27,921 bases of DNA from positions 1-27,921 of the forward strand of contig JAHZHI010000017.1 of NCBI GenBank assembly GCA_019420345.1. The letters are read 5' to 3'. Made by a program: the position numbers and the translations under genes. Of the stretch, positions 16,136 to 24,011 are shown in pieces. A model generated the notes under the pieces. It did no database searches, had not been told where the DNA came from, and saw only the letters and a list, made by a program, of their open reading frames with translations. Numbering within the stretch: the stretch's first letter is position 1; the number at the start of each line of letters is the position of its first letter. The DNA is from Peptococcaceae bacterium (GTDB lineage: Bacteria > Bacillota > Peptococcia > Peptococcales > Peptococcaceae).

Positions 16136-16179
16136 AAAAAAATCTGCCAACAGTGATGGTCACAAGTTAGCAGATTTTT
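16136..16179 (-). terminator. Terminator of the methyltransferase gene
   Basis: Outer arms 16138-16147 and 16170-16179 form a stem that extends inward through CTGCTAAC/GTTGGCAG pairing and a small GTGA/TCAC top. On the minus strand it is followed by seven T. It lies 9 bases past the methyltransferase stop and abuts the BceR-type box. Confidence 0.75.
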
Positions 16180-16188
16180 AATACCATT

Positions 16189-16811
16189 TTATTTTTTGGC
16201 AATGACACATAGCCAGTGTTTTGAGGTGTTTTGATCAACAGAAAACTCAGAGAAACCAGCCTCTTTCAAAATACGAATGAGGTGCATTTTAGTGTAAACA
16301 CGAATCCCTTCTACTTTTTTTGACCACTTCTCCTCTGCATTATCTTCTCCATCAGATTCATTGACAATCATAAAAATTCCACCAGGTTGCAATATGCGAT
16401 ACACTTCTTTAAAACTTTCCAGAGGACCTGGCCAAAAATATATGGTTTCGAAAGCAGTCGCCAAATCAAATGAAGCATCTGCAAAAGGTAATGCCGATAC
16501 ATCTGCTTGCATAACTTGCATGCGCTTTGTTATAATATCGCCTTTATTATATTTTGTTGCCGCTGCCACAGACACTTCAGAATAGTCGATCGCTGTTACC
16601 TTGGCCGCTGGAAACATCCGACGTAATTCAGAGGCATTTTACCACCACCGCAGCCTATTTCAAGTATGTCAACAGGCGCAAAAAGCTTCAAATGTGCCAA
16701 TCCCCAGGCAGAAACTTTTGTATGTCGTATATTCATTCGCTTAATCATTAACTTCCCAAGGAGACCTGTTGGTTTGCGTGTATTTTCATAAAAGTCTTTG
16801 ATTTTTTCCAT
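16189..16811 (-). pseudogene. Class I SAM-dependent methyltransferase, frameshifted
   Basis: A Rossmann-fold methyltransferase of about 207 residues if intact. The first frame (from ATG 16811, site AGGTGAT) runs through the SAM-binding motif VDILEIGCGGGK. The second begins near MFPAAKVTAIDYSEV, giving the acidic motif II, then QADVSALPFADASFDLA (motif III) and EVYRILQPGGIF (motif V). The break is at plus 16637-16640, where four T are read; five would yield GGGKNASELRRMFPAAK, a natural methyltransferase sequence. This is the opposite change (a lost base) from the two other breaks in the window. Substrate unknown; family members of this shape methylate small molecules or quinone-like compounds. 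Monocistronic, divergent from the metallo-beta-lactamase-fold gene. Confidence 0.85.
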
Positions 16812-16905
16812 GTATTTATCACCTGTATATCGATTAAAGTCTATATAGAATTTTACCATTTTTTTTCGAATTGGACCATCCTATACGGTACGTTCTCTCT
16901 TCTTA

Positions 16906-16934
16906 TTGACATTACGAAAAAATCGTACTATGAT
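16906..16934 (+). promoter_or_regulatory. Near-consensus promoter for the metallo-beta-lactamase-fold gene
   Basis: TTGACA (16906-16911) and TATGAT (16929-16934) are separated by exactly 17 bases. The spacer contains the dyad TACGA-AAAAA-TCGTA (16913-16927), a possible repressor site. An AAAGGAG site (16958-16964) precedes the ATG at 16976. Confidence 0.8.
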
Positions 16935-16975
16935 GAATTAATTGATTAAAGAAAGATAAAAGGAGTTCTTTATTT

Positions 16976-17800
16976 ATGAGTAATGTTCAAAAGCAAAATC
17001 AACTTAGAAAAAGCTGGCGCTGCTCTAAAACAGAGAAACCAAATTTTCAAAATCCAAATCCTATTGTTTGTCCGCCAACTTGGTTTTTTGATAATCTCGC
17101 TTTTATTGGTGATGAAGTTGTTGGATGTTTTCTTATTAAAACTGAGGTTGGTTTAGTCCTTCTTGACTGCATGAATCCAGACGAACGTTGTAGGTTGTTA
17201 ATAGAACAAGGTATTAAACAGCTTGGAGAATCTATTGATGACCTATATGCTATTGTTATCAGTCATGGCCACGGTGATCATTTTGGAAATGCAGCATATT
17301 TTCAAAAACAATATAATACAAAAATCTATATGTCAAAAATAGATTATGAATTTGCTAAAAATATGCCGAAAAATCTTCCTTGGGAGCCAATTCAATTCCA
17401 TGTAGACGAATTCCTTCAAGATAATGGCCTGCTCACTTTTGGGTCGATTCAATTGCATTCTATTTTTACCCCAGGCCATACCAAAGGATGCTTTTCCTTT
17501 ATTATTCCAGTAACAGATGAAGGTCGCCCACATACAATGGCATTATGGGGTGGTTCTGGAATCATGCCGGATACTGACAAAAATGAGTATCATCAATCCC
17601 TAATAAAGTTTACCAATGTATGCAAAAAATTTCATGTCGATGGTGCCATATCTACGCATCCTTGCTTGGATATGGGGCTTATGCGTTATGAAATGATTCG
17701 CAACATTACAGATGGAATGCCAAATCCATTCATAATGGGAGAAGATGGCTATCATTATTATGAACAACAATTTTATGATTATGTAGTACCTAGAAATTAG
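16976..17800 (+). CDS. Metallo-beta-lactamase-fold hydrolase
   Basis: A 274-residue cytoplasmic protein and the only gene on the plus strand. The zinc-binding motif is VISHGHGDHFGNAAY (His97, His99, Asp101, His102), followed by FTPGHTKGC (His168) and ISTHPC (His228). These six ligands and the overall spacing match the glyoxalase-II/class-B3-like part of the superfamily. No signal peptide is visible: the N-terminus is polar (MSNVQKQNQLRKSW). True B3 beta-lactamases are exported, so hydrolysis of a beta-lactam is unlikely, though not excluded. Substrate unknown. It has its own strong promoter and ends in a bidirectional terminator. Confidence 0.88.
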   Translation: MSNVQKQNQLRKSWRCSKTEKPNFQNPNPIVCPPTWFFDNLAFIGDEVVGCFLIKTEVGLVLLDCMNPDERCRLLIEQGIKQLGESIDDLYAIVISHGHGDHFGNAAYFQKQYNTKIYMSKIDYEFAKNMPKNLPWEPIQFHVDEFLQDNGLLTFGSIQLHSIFTPGHTKGCFSFIIPVTDEGRPHTMALWGGSGIMPDTDKNEYHQSLIKFTNVCKKFHVDGAISTHPCLDMGLMRYEMIRNITDGMPNPFIMGEDGYHYYEQQFYDYVVPRN

Positions 17801-17872
17801 AAAATAAAACCTCCAAATAAAATAGTAAAATGAAATCAACCATTTACTTGTTTTTTGGAGGTTTTATTTTTT
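17801..17872. terminator. Bidirectional terminator between convergent genes
   Basis: Perfect 17-base arms (17801-17817 and 17854-17870) flank a 36-base loop that can itself pair in part. T-runs occur on both strands. It starts right at the stop of the plus-strand hydrolase and ends 24 bases before the stop of the minus-strand polyferredoxin gene, so it can end both transcripts. Confidence 0.85.
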
Positions 17873-17895
17873 ACCAAGGATTCATATAGGCGTGC

Positions 17896-18813
17896 TCATA
17901 TTATTTCATTTTTATTTTCAAATTTTTCTGCAGTCCTCGTCTTATCCATTTTCTCGATAACGTAACTTGATGTAATGGCTCCGTGAGGACATACAGCTTT
18001 ACACTTTCCGCATCGAATACACTCGGCGTTGTTTATATTGCGTGTAATTTCAACAGTCATTGGACAATTGCGTTCACAACTACCACATTTTGTACATTTT
18101 TCACGATCCAGATGTAATTGGTAAAAGCTGAAGCGATTAAATAAGCCGTATAACGCACCAAGCGGACAGAGATATTTGCAAAATGGACGACTTATAGTTA
18201 TGGAAGCTATTAAAATTACTGCCAAAACGGCCACTTTCCAACTAAACAGTCCGCCAATTGTTGCACGTAAACTTTCGTTTTGAATCAGGAGCGGAAAAGC
18301 ACCGCCAAGCGTACCAGCAGGACAGATCCATTTGCAAAAATAAGGTGCACCAATTCCAAAATCATTGGTAAGCATCATTGGTAGCAGAATGACTAAAACA
18401 ATTAGAACCAGATATTTTAGCCATCGAAGAGGAGTGTCAATATTCTTTGGAACATGAATTTTGGGTGAGGGTATTTTATGCAGCAAATCTTGAACCAATC
18501 CAAACGGACAAAGAAATCCGCAAATTAAACGACCTAAGACGACACCAAAAAGCATGATTGTTCCAAGTACATAGAACGAAATATTGTGTTTATGCCCTCC
18601 AATCACTGCTTGCAGTGCACCAATCGGGCAGGCACCTATGGCTCCGGGGCATGAGTAACAATTTAAAACAGGCACGCAGATCATTTTACTATTTCCTGTA
18701 AAAATTTGTCCCTTTGAAAAACCAATTGCGTAACCATTAATTAGCGCTGCAAAAAGAATTTGTATTAGTAAACGTATTCTTCCCTGTTTTTTTATGTCTT
18801 GTATTTTGCTCAT
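17896..18813 (-). CDS. NapH/YccM-like membrane polyferredoxin
   Basis: A 305-residue integral membrane electron carrier. Four membrane segments alternate with cysteine motifs of the NapH type: CYSCPGAIGACPIGAL, GFLCPFG, CKWICPAG and CKYLCPLGALYGLFNR. Two [4Fe-4S] ferredoxin motifs follow, CTKCGSCERNCP and CIRCGKCKAVCP (cysteines near 240-250 and 265-275). Such proteins pass electrons from cytoplasmic ferredoxins or quinols across the membrane. The start is ATG 18813, which overlaps the stop of the CXXC mini-protein as TAATG; the frame upstream is shared sequence. In this operon it would feed reducing power to the small CXXC protein and the thioredoxin lipoprotein, an inference from co-transcription. 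Confidence 0.88.
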   Translation of the reverse strand: MSKIQDIKKQGRIRLLIQILFAALINGYAIGFSKGQIFTGNSKMICVPVLNCYSCPGAIGACPIGALQAVIGGHKHNISFYVLGTIMLFGVVLGRLICGFLCPFGLVQDLLHKIPSPKIHVPKNIDTPLRWLKYLVLIVLVILLPMMLTNDFGIGAPYFCKWICPAGTLGGAFPLLIQNESLRATIGGLFSWKVAVLAVILIASITISRPFCKYLCPLGALYGLFNRFSFYQLHLDREKCTKCGSCERNCPMTVEITRNINNAECIRCGKCKAVCPHGAITSSYVIEKMDKTRTAEKFENKNEII

Positions 18814-18959
18814 TAGCCAATTCCTATACATTCTAAGCATACATTAATTGCTTTATGTAAAACTACCATATGCTCATCTCTCATTACTCCGGCAATGATA
18901 AATCCAATTGCGCAGAATAGTATTGCTAATCTAAGCCAATTAATATATCTTCTATTCAT
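18813..18959 (-). CDS. Small CXXC membrane protein (CD1871A family)
   Basis: A 48-residue protein: one transmembrane helix (about 10-26) and a C-terminal tail ending KAINVCLECIGIG, with the CXXC pair at Cys41/Cys44. This size and tail match the CD1871A-family CXXC-motif proteins known from clostridia, which recur beside a TlpA-like lipoprotein and a 4Fe-4S membrane protein. Site GGAAGGG precedes ATG 18959, 18 bases after the lipoprotein stop. The stop overlaps the next start (TAATG), so it is translated together with the polyferredoxin. A role as a membrane disulphide relay between the two larger partners is likely, but inferred. It lies in a strip that carries no other gene. Confidence 0.82.
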   Translation of the reverse strand: MNRRYINWLRLAILFCAIGFIIAGVMRDEHMVVLHKAINVCLECIGIG

Positions 18960-18977
18960 GCTGAACCCTTCCTGCTA

Positions 18978-20093
18978 TTATTTCTGAGTTATTTCAGATA
19001 ATCTTTTTTCAATCAAAGTTTGATATCCTTCAACAATGTCTTCACCAGGTGCCCCCATCTGAATATCACCTACAATATTGCCATTCTTATCAACAAATAC
19101 CGTGGTTGGAAATCCGCTGACATATTTTAAAATAGATTCCTGAAGCGAATCATTTCCAATCAATGTTTGAAAAGTGATTTCGTTTTTATCTAAAATTTGC
19201 TGTGCCAGTTCTTTTTCATCATTTGCATCACCACAAATAGAAATGATGTTCACATTATCTGGCAATTTTTTATGAAGCTTTTCTAAATATGGCATTTCTT
19301 CAACACAAACACCGCACCAGGTTGTCCATATATTCACCATGGTTAAATCATAATTTGAGAAAACGCTCTGATCCACTTTTTCACCATTCATATCTTCTGC
19401 TTCGAACGAAGTTAAAGAACCTTTAAAATCATTTCCTCCTTCATTACTCTGCGTTGGAAATAATAATATATTATTTTTTAAGTCTTCAATTCCATTCATC
19501 ATATTTTTTATCGCATCTTTATCATCATCACTCAATGTATCGTTGTCTTTTTCTGACGGAATTTCAGTATTGTAAGCGATATAATATGTACTACCGTTGG
19601 CTTCTGTTATTTTTTCTTTTTTATCATAACCATCTGGAATCGTGTAATCGGGTTCTTTTGATTTTTCATCATTTTCAACATAGATGCACGCGATCGGGAC
19701 AATTTGTGCGTAATATTTATCATACACTGCAATGTGTTCATCCGCACTAAGCGATTCCATATCCATATTCAGTAGTTCATCGGCAGCAGCTCGAGGAATA
19801 TAGCCAATGTAGCTTTCATTACCTTTAGTGTTAACATTGATCTGGTCATCTGAAATATTGCTCCAAGCGTCAGGTTTTGCAGCTGCATATCCATAATCTT
19901 CTGAGCCGAGCAACAAACCATCTTTCTGAAAATCAATTTCTTTCCCTGTAATTGTCTTCATTTTTTCGTTATTCACTTCTTGATTAATGAATACGCCATC
20001 ACTATTTTTACTTTTCTGCATGAAAGCACCACATCCTGAAAATAAGGAGCACCCAAGAGCTGCGGTTAGTATAAGAGCAATAAATTTCTTCAT
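18978..20093 (-). CDS. TlpA/ResA-like thioredoxin-fold lipoprotein with an added N-terminal domain
   Basis: A 371-residue secreted lipoprotein. The signal peptide ends in the lipobox LFSGC (lipid-modified Cys21). A central region of about 200 residues of unknown fold follows, containing a DAWSNISDDQ start and many acidic stretches. The C-terminal thioredoxin domain (about 225-371) has the active site WTTWCGVC (Cys260, Cys263) and the cis-proline loop GFPTTVFVDKNG. It would act as a disulphide reductase outside the membrane. Its ATG overlaps the BceB-like permease stop (ATGA), so it is made with the transporter. Known ResA-like proteins take electrons from CcdA, which is absent here; the polyferredoxin downstream is a candidate replacement. 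The extra domain might bind the target protein or peptide. Confidence 0.88.
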   Translation of the reverse strand: MKKFIALILTAALGCSLFSGCGAFMQKSKNSDGVFINQEVNNEKMKTITGKEIDFQKDGLLLGSEDYGYAAAKPDAWSNISDDQINVNTKGNESYIGYIPRAAADELLNMDMESLSADEHIAVYDKYYAQIVPIACIYVENDEKSKEPDYTIPDGYDKKEKITEANGSTYYIAYNTEIPSEKDNDTLSDDDKDAIKNMMNGIEDLKNNILLFPTQSNEGGNDFKGSLTSFEAEDMNGEKVDQSVFSNYDLTMVNIWTTWCGVCVEEMPYLEKLHKKLPDNVNIISICGDANDEKELAQQILDKNEITFQTLIGNDSLQESILKYVSGFPTTVFVDKNGNIVGDIQMGAPGEDIVEGYQTLIEKRLSEITQK

Positions 20094-22084
20094 AAAGTCA
20101 TTCCTTTCAGTTTACATATAGATTTTAAAACTTTTTTACAGTTTAAATAGGTAAGCACAGCGTAACCAATATAGAAGATCGCTACGTATCCCAATGTAGC
20201 ACAAATACTTTGAGATAAATCGGTAATTGTATATAGCATCAGATATTCTCTCATCAGAATGAAGATTAAACTACTGTAGAACATTGCAAGTACTAATGGT
20301 ATCAAAAATAAAAACAATAATTGATAAAATATGATCTTGTTAATCATATCTATCGGTGTACCTAACCATAACAGCAATTGATATCGTTCTCGATGATCTT
20401 TAATACCTGTAAGCTGGTGAAATGCCAAAATTGCACCGCAAAAAATCATTATGATGAGGTCCAGGTATATGATAAGGATAGAGACTATCACTTTTGCTAA
20501 GGTAGTACTTTCATAAATCTCTGCTTTATCAAAATAGTAAAATACTTCTTCTTGATCAGAGGCAAGGGAATTATAAAAATCTAGTTGATACTTCTCTATT
20601 TCAGCTTTTATTTGTGTCACAGCTAAAAGATCTTTACATTGAAGGTTTAATATCCTTTCTTTAATTGGATAAACCTCTACAACGGAATCAGGAACAATCA
20701 TATATATACTATTAACGTTGTCAGAAATTGGCCAGATCTTTATATTGGGTTCCGGATAAAGAAGCTTTCCACCCAGACGATATGAAATATTCTTCTCGCT
20801 CAAAATTTTTTCCAGATTATGTAATGAATCCACGCCTGTTGCTAAAGCGTATCTGTTTGGCGATAACGACAAGCAGGGTAATCCTGCCAGCTTCATTGAC
20901 TGATTATAGTCAGATACGCCAACTGCTATAATTGGTATATTATTCAAATCCCTATTATTCATGCTTCCTGCTGAATTATCACCAAATACCCTATTGGTAA
21001 AATGTGCGTTTATTTCTGCAAAATCTTTGATCTTTCCGTTGCTCAACATAGATTCAGGTAATGACTGAGCTAATGATTTCGTATCATTGTTTCCGTATTG
21101 ATGCAATGAAAAATCATATGGTGTTGGACACATTAATTCTTCTGATAATGTATTTTGCAATATATATCCAAAAAAGAATATCCCGATTGCTGCAGTCAAA
21201 AATAAGGTGACAATTGTTATTGACAGCAAACTCGATCGAAGATGACAGTAGCATTCATTTAGTAAAAAGCTCCTCAACTTCTTAAAAATGAAGGATTGTT
21301 TTTTTACTAAGATCCACATGATAATCTTTGAAAGGCTCAGAACAACCATTGGGGTTGAAATAAAGATAAATACCACCATGAGTCCAAGCCGAATTGACCA
21401 ACTATGATTGAACACTATTTCTGTGCCGATAAGTAGGCTTATCAATATCATTAACAAATAAAGCGTGTTCTCTTTATTATTTGACCAATTAATCTTTTTA
21501 AAAGATCGTTTATCATGCAAAAGATCAATTAACTGAGATTTCTTTATAGAGATATAATTGAATAATAATATGACACACAAGACACAACCAGAGTATGCAA
21601 GACTCTTGACAAAAGCCTTAAAAGAAAAAATAAAATGAAAATCTGAAAAATTAACGGAAAAAATTTTTGCTGTTAAAACAGGTACAAATTGAGAGCCAAA
21701 TATCCCAAATAAGAGGCCCGATAGCAATGCTGAAATAGTAAATCCTATTGTTTCAAACATTAGTTTAACAAAAATAAGATGTGGTTCCTTTCCCAAAAGC
21801 ATATATACAGCAAGCTCTTTTTTTCGTCGTTTGAGCAAGAAACTATTTACATAAACAATGACCGTTCCCATCATAAGCGCTATAATCAATGATAGCCAAT
21901 CGATCATTTCTTGCAATGGTATGAGCGCATGACGTAGTGTTCGGTTGATGTCTAAAAGTGATTGTTGCGCTGGAATAGAATTAAAAATATAAAAGGCACT
22001 GATTCCAAAGGCCAATGTAAAAAAATAGATCCAATACGATTGAAAGTTTTGTTTTAAATATTGGAATGTCATTTTAATATACAT
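20090..22084 (-). CDS. BceB-like ABC transporter permease
   Basis: A 664-residue FtsX-type permease of the BceB class, the membrane half of peptide-antibiotic detoxification transporters. It has about ten hydrophobic helices and a large extracellular domain between helices 7 and 8 (about residues 310-525), with motifs such as KRRKKELAVYMLLGKEP after helix 2 and the LFFGYILQNTLSEELM-like entry to the domain. In family members that domain binds the peptide (for example bacitracin or nisin-like) and signals to the BceS kinase. Start ATG 22084 is chosen because GGAGGGG lies 6 bases upstream; it overlaps the ATPase stop by 11 bases. The peptide recognised cannot be read from sequence. Confidence 0.9.
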   Translation of the reverse strand: MYIKMTFQYLKQNFQSYWIYFFTLAFGISAFYIFNSIPAQQSLLDINRTLRHALIPLQEMIDWLSLIIALMMGTVIVYVNSFLLKRRKKELAVYMLLGKEPHLIFVKLMFETIGFTISALLSGLLFGIFGSQFVPVLTAKIFSVNFSDFHFIFSFKAFVKSLAYSGCVLCVILLFNYISIKKSQLIDLLHDKRSFKKINWSNNKENTLYLLMILISLLIGTEIVFNHSWSIRLGLMVVFIFISTPMVVLSLSKIIMWILVKKQSFIFKKLRSFLLNECYCHLRSSLLSITIVTLFLTAAIGIFFFGYILQNTLSEELMCPTPYDFSLHQYGNNDTKSLAQSLPESMLSNGKIKDFAEINAHFTNRVFGDNSAGSMNNRDLNNIPIIAVGVSDYNQSMKLAGLPCLSLSPNRYALATGVDSLHNLEKILSEKNISYRLGGKLLYPEPNIKIWPISDNVNSIYMIVPDSVVEVYPIKERILNLQCKDLLAVTQIKAEIEKYQLDFYNSLASDQEEVFYYFDKAEIYESTTLAKVIVSILIIYLDLIIMIFCGAILAFHQLTGIKDHRERYQLLLWLGTPIDMINKIIFYQLLFLFLIPLVLAMFYSSLIFILMREYLMLYTITDLSQSICATLGYVAIFYIGYAVLTYLNCKKVLKSICKLKGMTL

Positions 22085-22832
22085 GAACATCCCCTCCAAG
22101 TAGGGCCATCACCTCCATTATATGTTCGAAAAAGAACTTTCTATCTTCATTGCCACGAAACAGTTCATTAAAGATCTTACCATCCCGGATAAATAAAACA
22201 CGTTTACAATAACTTGCAGTCAACGCATCATGTGTTACAACTAAAATGGTACTCTTCCACGTTGTATTAATCATGTAAAGACTTTCCAATAACAATCTCG
22301 CAGCGCGTGAATCGAGTGCGCCAGTAGGTTCATCTGCAAGTAATAAGGACGGACGGGTAACAATAGCACGCGCTGCTGCTACACGCTGTTTTTGACCACC
22401 AGACATTTTACCTGGATATTTGTCAATCACGTCTTCAATATTTAAGTGTTGTGCCACTTCATGCACACGAAACAATATTTCATCGCACGGTACCCTTTGT
22501 ACACTTAATGCTAAAGCAATATTTTCAAATCCAGTCATCGTTTCAATCAAATGATAGTCTTGAAAAATATATCCGAAATGTTCTCTTCGAAATGAAGCTA
22601 ATTGAGAATTTTTAAGAGAGGTAATATCATATCCATCAATATAGATATGTCCTGCAGTAGGTCGATCAATTGTAGAAATACAATTTAACAGCGTCGTTTT
22701 TCCACTACCTGACGGGCCCATAATTGCAGTAAATTCTGCCTCTTGCATTTCAAAACTGATATTATCAATTGCTTTGGTTATGATACCTCGTTTGCCATAG
22801 TATTTTTGAAGGTGATCAACAGATAAAATCAT
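22074..22832 (-). CDS. BceA-like ABC transporter ATP-binding protein
   Basis: A 252-residue ATPase pairing with the BceB-like permease. Walker A is GPSGSGKTT, the Q-loop YIFQDYHLIET, the signature MSGGQKQRVAAARAI, Walker B LLLADEPTGALDS, and the switch histidine VTHDA. The pattern FQDYHLIE and the length are typical of BceA. Start ATG 22832 lies 9 bases after GAGGAA. It heads an operon with the permease, thioredoxin lipoprotein, CXXC mini-protein and polyferredoxin, with a promoter carrying a BceR-like half box. Unusually for such transporters, the kinase and regulator genes are upstream in a separate transcription unit with a terminator between. Confidence 0.93.
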   Translation of the reverse strand: MILSVDHLQKYYGKRGIITKAIDNISFEMQEAEFTAIMGPSGSGKTTLLNCISTIDRPTAGHIYIDGYDITSLKNSQLASFRREHFGYIFQDYHLIETMTGFENIALALSVQRVPCDEILFRVHEVAQHLNIEDVIDKYPGKMSGGQKQRVAAARAIVTRPSLLLADEPTGALDSRAARLLLESLYMINTTWKSTILVVTHDALTASYCKRVLFIRDGKIFNELFRGNEDRKFFFEHIMEVMALLGGDVHVY

Positions 22833-22884
22833 TATTATCGTTCCTCTCATCCACTGACTTTATCTTTTCCCAATTCACATCTAC

Positions 22885-22949
22885 ATCATACACTGCAACC
22901 GAAAAAGAATGCTACATCATTGACTTACAACTAACGAACATTTTTGTCA
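22885..22949 (-). promoter_or_regulatory. BceR-type box and promoter of the transporter-redox operon
   Basis: On the minus strand TGACA-AAAA-TGTTC (22936-22949) keeps a perfect left half of the TNACA-N4-TGTNA pattern but a degraded right half. A -10 TATGAT lies at 22885-22890 with no recognisable -35, consistent with activator dependence. The probable activator is the regulator encoded at 24008-24673. Confidence 0.5.
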
Positions 22950-22952
22950 CAT

Positions 22953-22995
22953 AAAAAATCTCTGAGGATTTGATCTATATCATTCTCAGAGATTT
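22953..22995 (-). terminator. Terminator after the BceS-like kinase gene
   Basis: An 11-bp perfect stem (22956-22966 with 22985-22995), an 18-base loop, and six T on the minus strand. It starts 3 bases past the kinase stop and is 4 bases from the BceR-type box of the next operon. Confidence 0.85.
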
Positions 22996-22997
22996 AT

Positions 22998-24011
22998 TCA
23001 TTCTTCGAATAGAGTCAATTTGTTCTTTGGGAAAAAAATCTTAAAACATGTTCCACTTTGAAGAGTTGAATCAACTATAATTTTATGATTTAGTTTTTCG
23101 CAAAAGATCGCACATAGATATAATCCCATTCCCGTAGATTTTCCATATTTTCTGCCATTTTCACCGGTAAAACCGCGATCAAATATTCTAGGTAAATCAG
23201 ATGATGGTATTCCAATACCATTATCTGATACTGACAGTACCACCTGATCCGGAAATTCTTGAGCCGAGAAAGTTAATTGCATTGGCATTCGGTGATATTG
23301 AATAGAATTACCTATCAACTGACCTAGTATAAATATCATCCACTTTTTATCAGTAAATACTTTCACATCTAATTGTTGAAACTGCGGCGTGCATTTTAAA
23401 GCAATTAATTGACTGGCATGTGCCTTCACTGCTTGGCGAACAATCTCGTCAAGCCATTCGGCATGAATAACCGTGTTCTTTTCCAATGTGCCAATACGCG
23501 CATAATAAAGAGACTGATCTACATACCATTTAATTCTGTCAAGTTCTACTTGCATTTGCTGTGTCCAAAGTGCTGAATGATTTTTACAAATTAATTCTGC
23601 TGCAGCAATAGGAGTTTTTATTTCATGCACCCAGATTTCAACATATTGTTGATATTCTTCTCGTTCAGCGTCATATATTGAGAACTGATCATTCACTGAT
23701 TTAGTGATAATTTTTAACACATCATGAAAGACATATCCATCTAAAAAATTTGGACGATCAATCAATTCAAGTATCAAACGCTTCTGATCAAGCGTTTCTA
23801 GTGCTTCAAAAATCTCAGAGTAATATTTTTTTCTCGGAAAATAGTCAAAGAATAACATTGCAAAGGTTAAAATGACGACTGTGCCTATTATCAGGGAGTA
23901 TACTTCCCAGTTTTGCTGAAACATACTCAGTATCAAGCAAAAAATGAATAAAAGCATTCCCTGAAATACTAAAAATAGCCAACGTTCTTTCAAATAGCTT
24001 ATCAAATTCAT
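22998..24011 (-). CDS. BceS-like intramembrane-sensing histidine kinase
   Basis: A 337-residue kinase. Two transmembrane helices (about 11-30 and 36-56) are joined by only a few residues, the hallmark of BceS-type kinases, which have no outside sensor and detect drug flux through their BceAB partner. The phosphoacceptor is in WVHEIKTPIAAAEL (His129), the N-box GQLIGNSIQYH, and G-boxes DNGIGIPSSDLPRIFDRGFT and GKSTGMGLYLC. It overlaps the regulator stop as ATGA. The HAMP domain is missing or degenerate, as usual for the family. Confidence 0.94.
   Translation of the reverse strand: MNLISYLKERWLFLVFQGMLLFIFCLILSMFQQNWEVYSLIIGTVVILTFAMLFFDYFPRKKYYSEIFEALETLDQKRLILELIDRPNFLDGYVFHDVLKIITKSVNDQFSIYDAEREEYQQYVEIWVHEIKTPIAAAELICKNHSALWTQQMQVELDRIKWYVDQSLYYARIGTLEKNTVIHAEWLDEIVRQAVKAHASQLIALKCTPQFQQLDVKVFTDKKWMIFILGQLIGNSIQYHRMPMQLTFSAQEFPDQVVLSVSDNGIGIPSSDLPRIFDRGFTGENGRKYGKSTGMGLYLCAIFCEKLNHKIIVDSTLQSGTCFKIFFPKNKLTLFEE

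Noticed and set aside
16976..17800. A true secreted class B3 beta-lactamase
   Set aside because: There is no signal peptide and the N-terminus is polar; the superfamily has many non-lactamase hydrolases.
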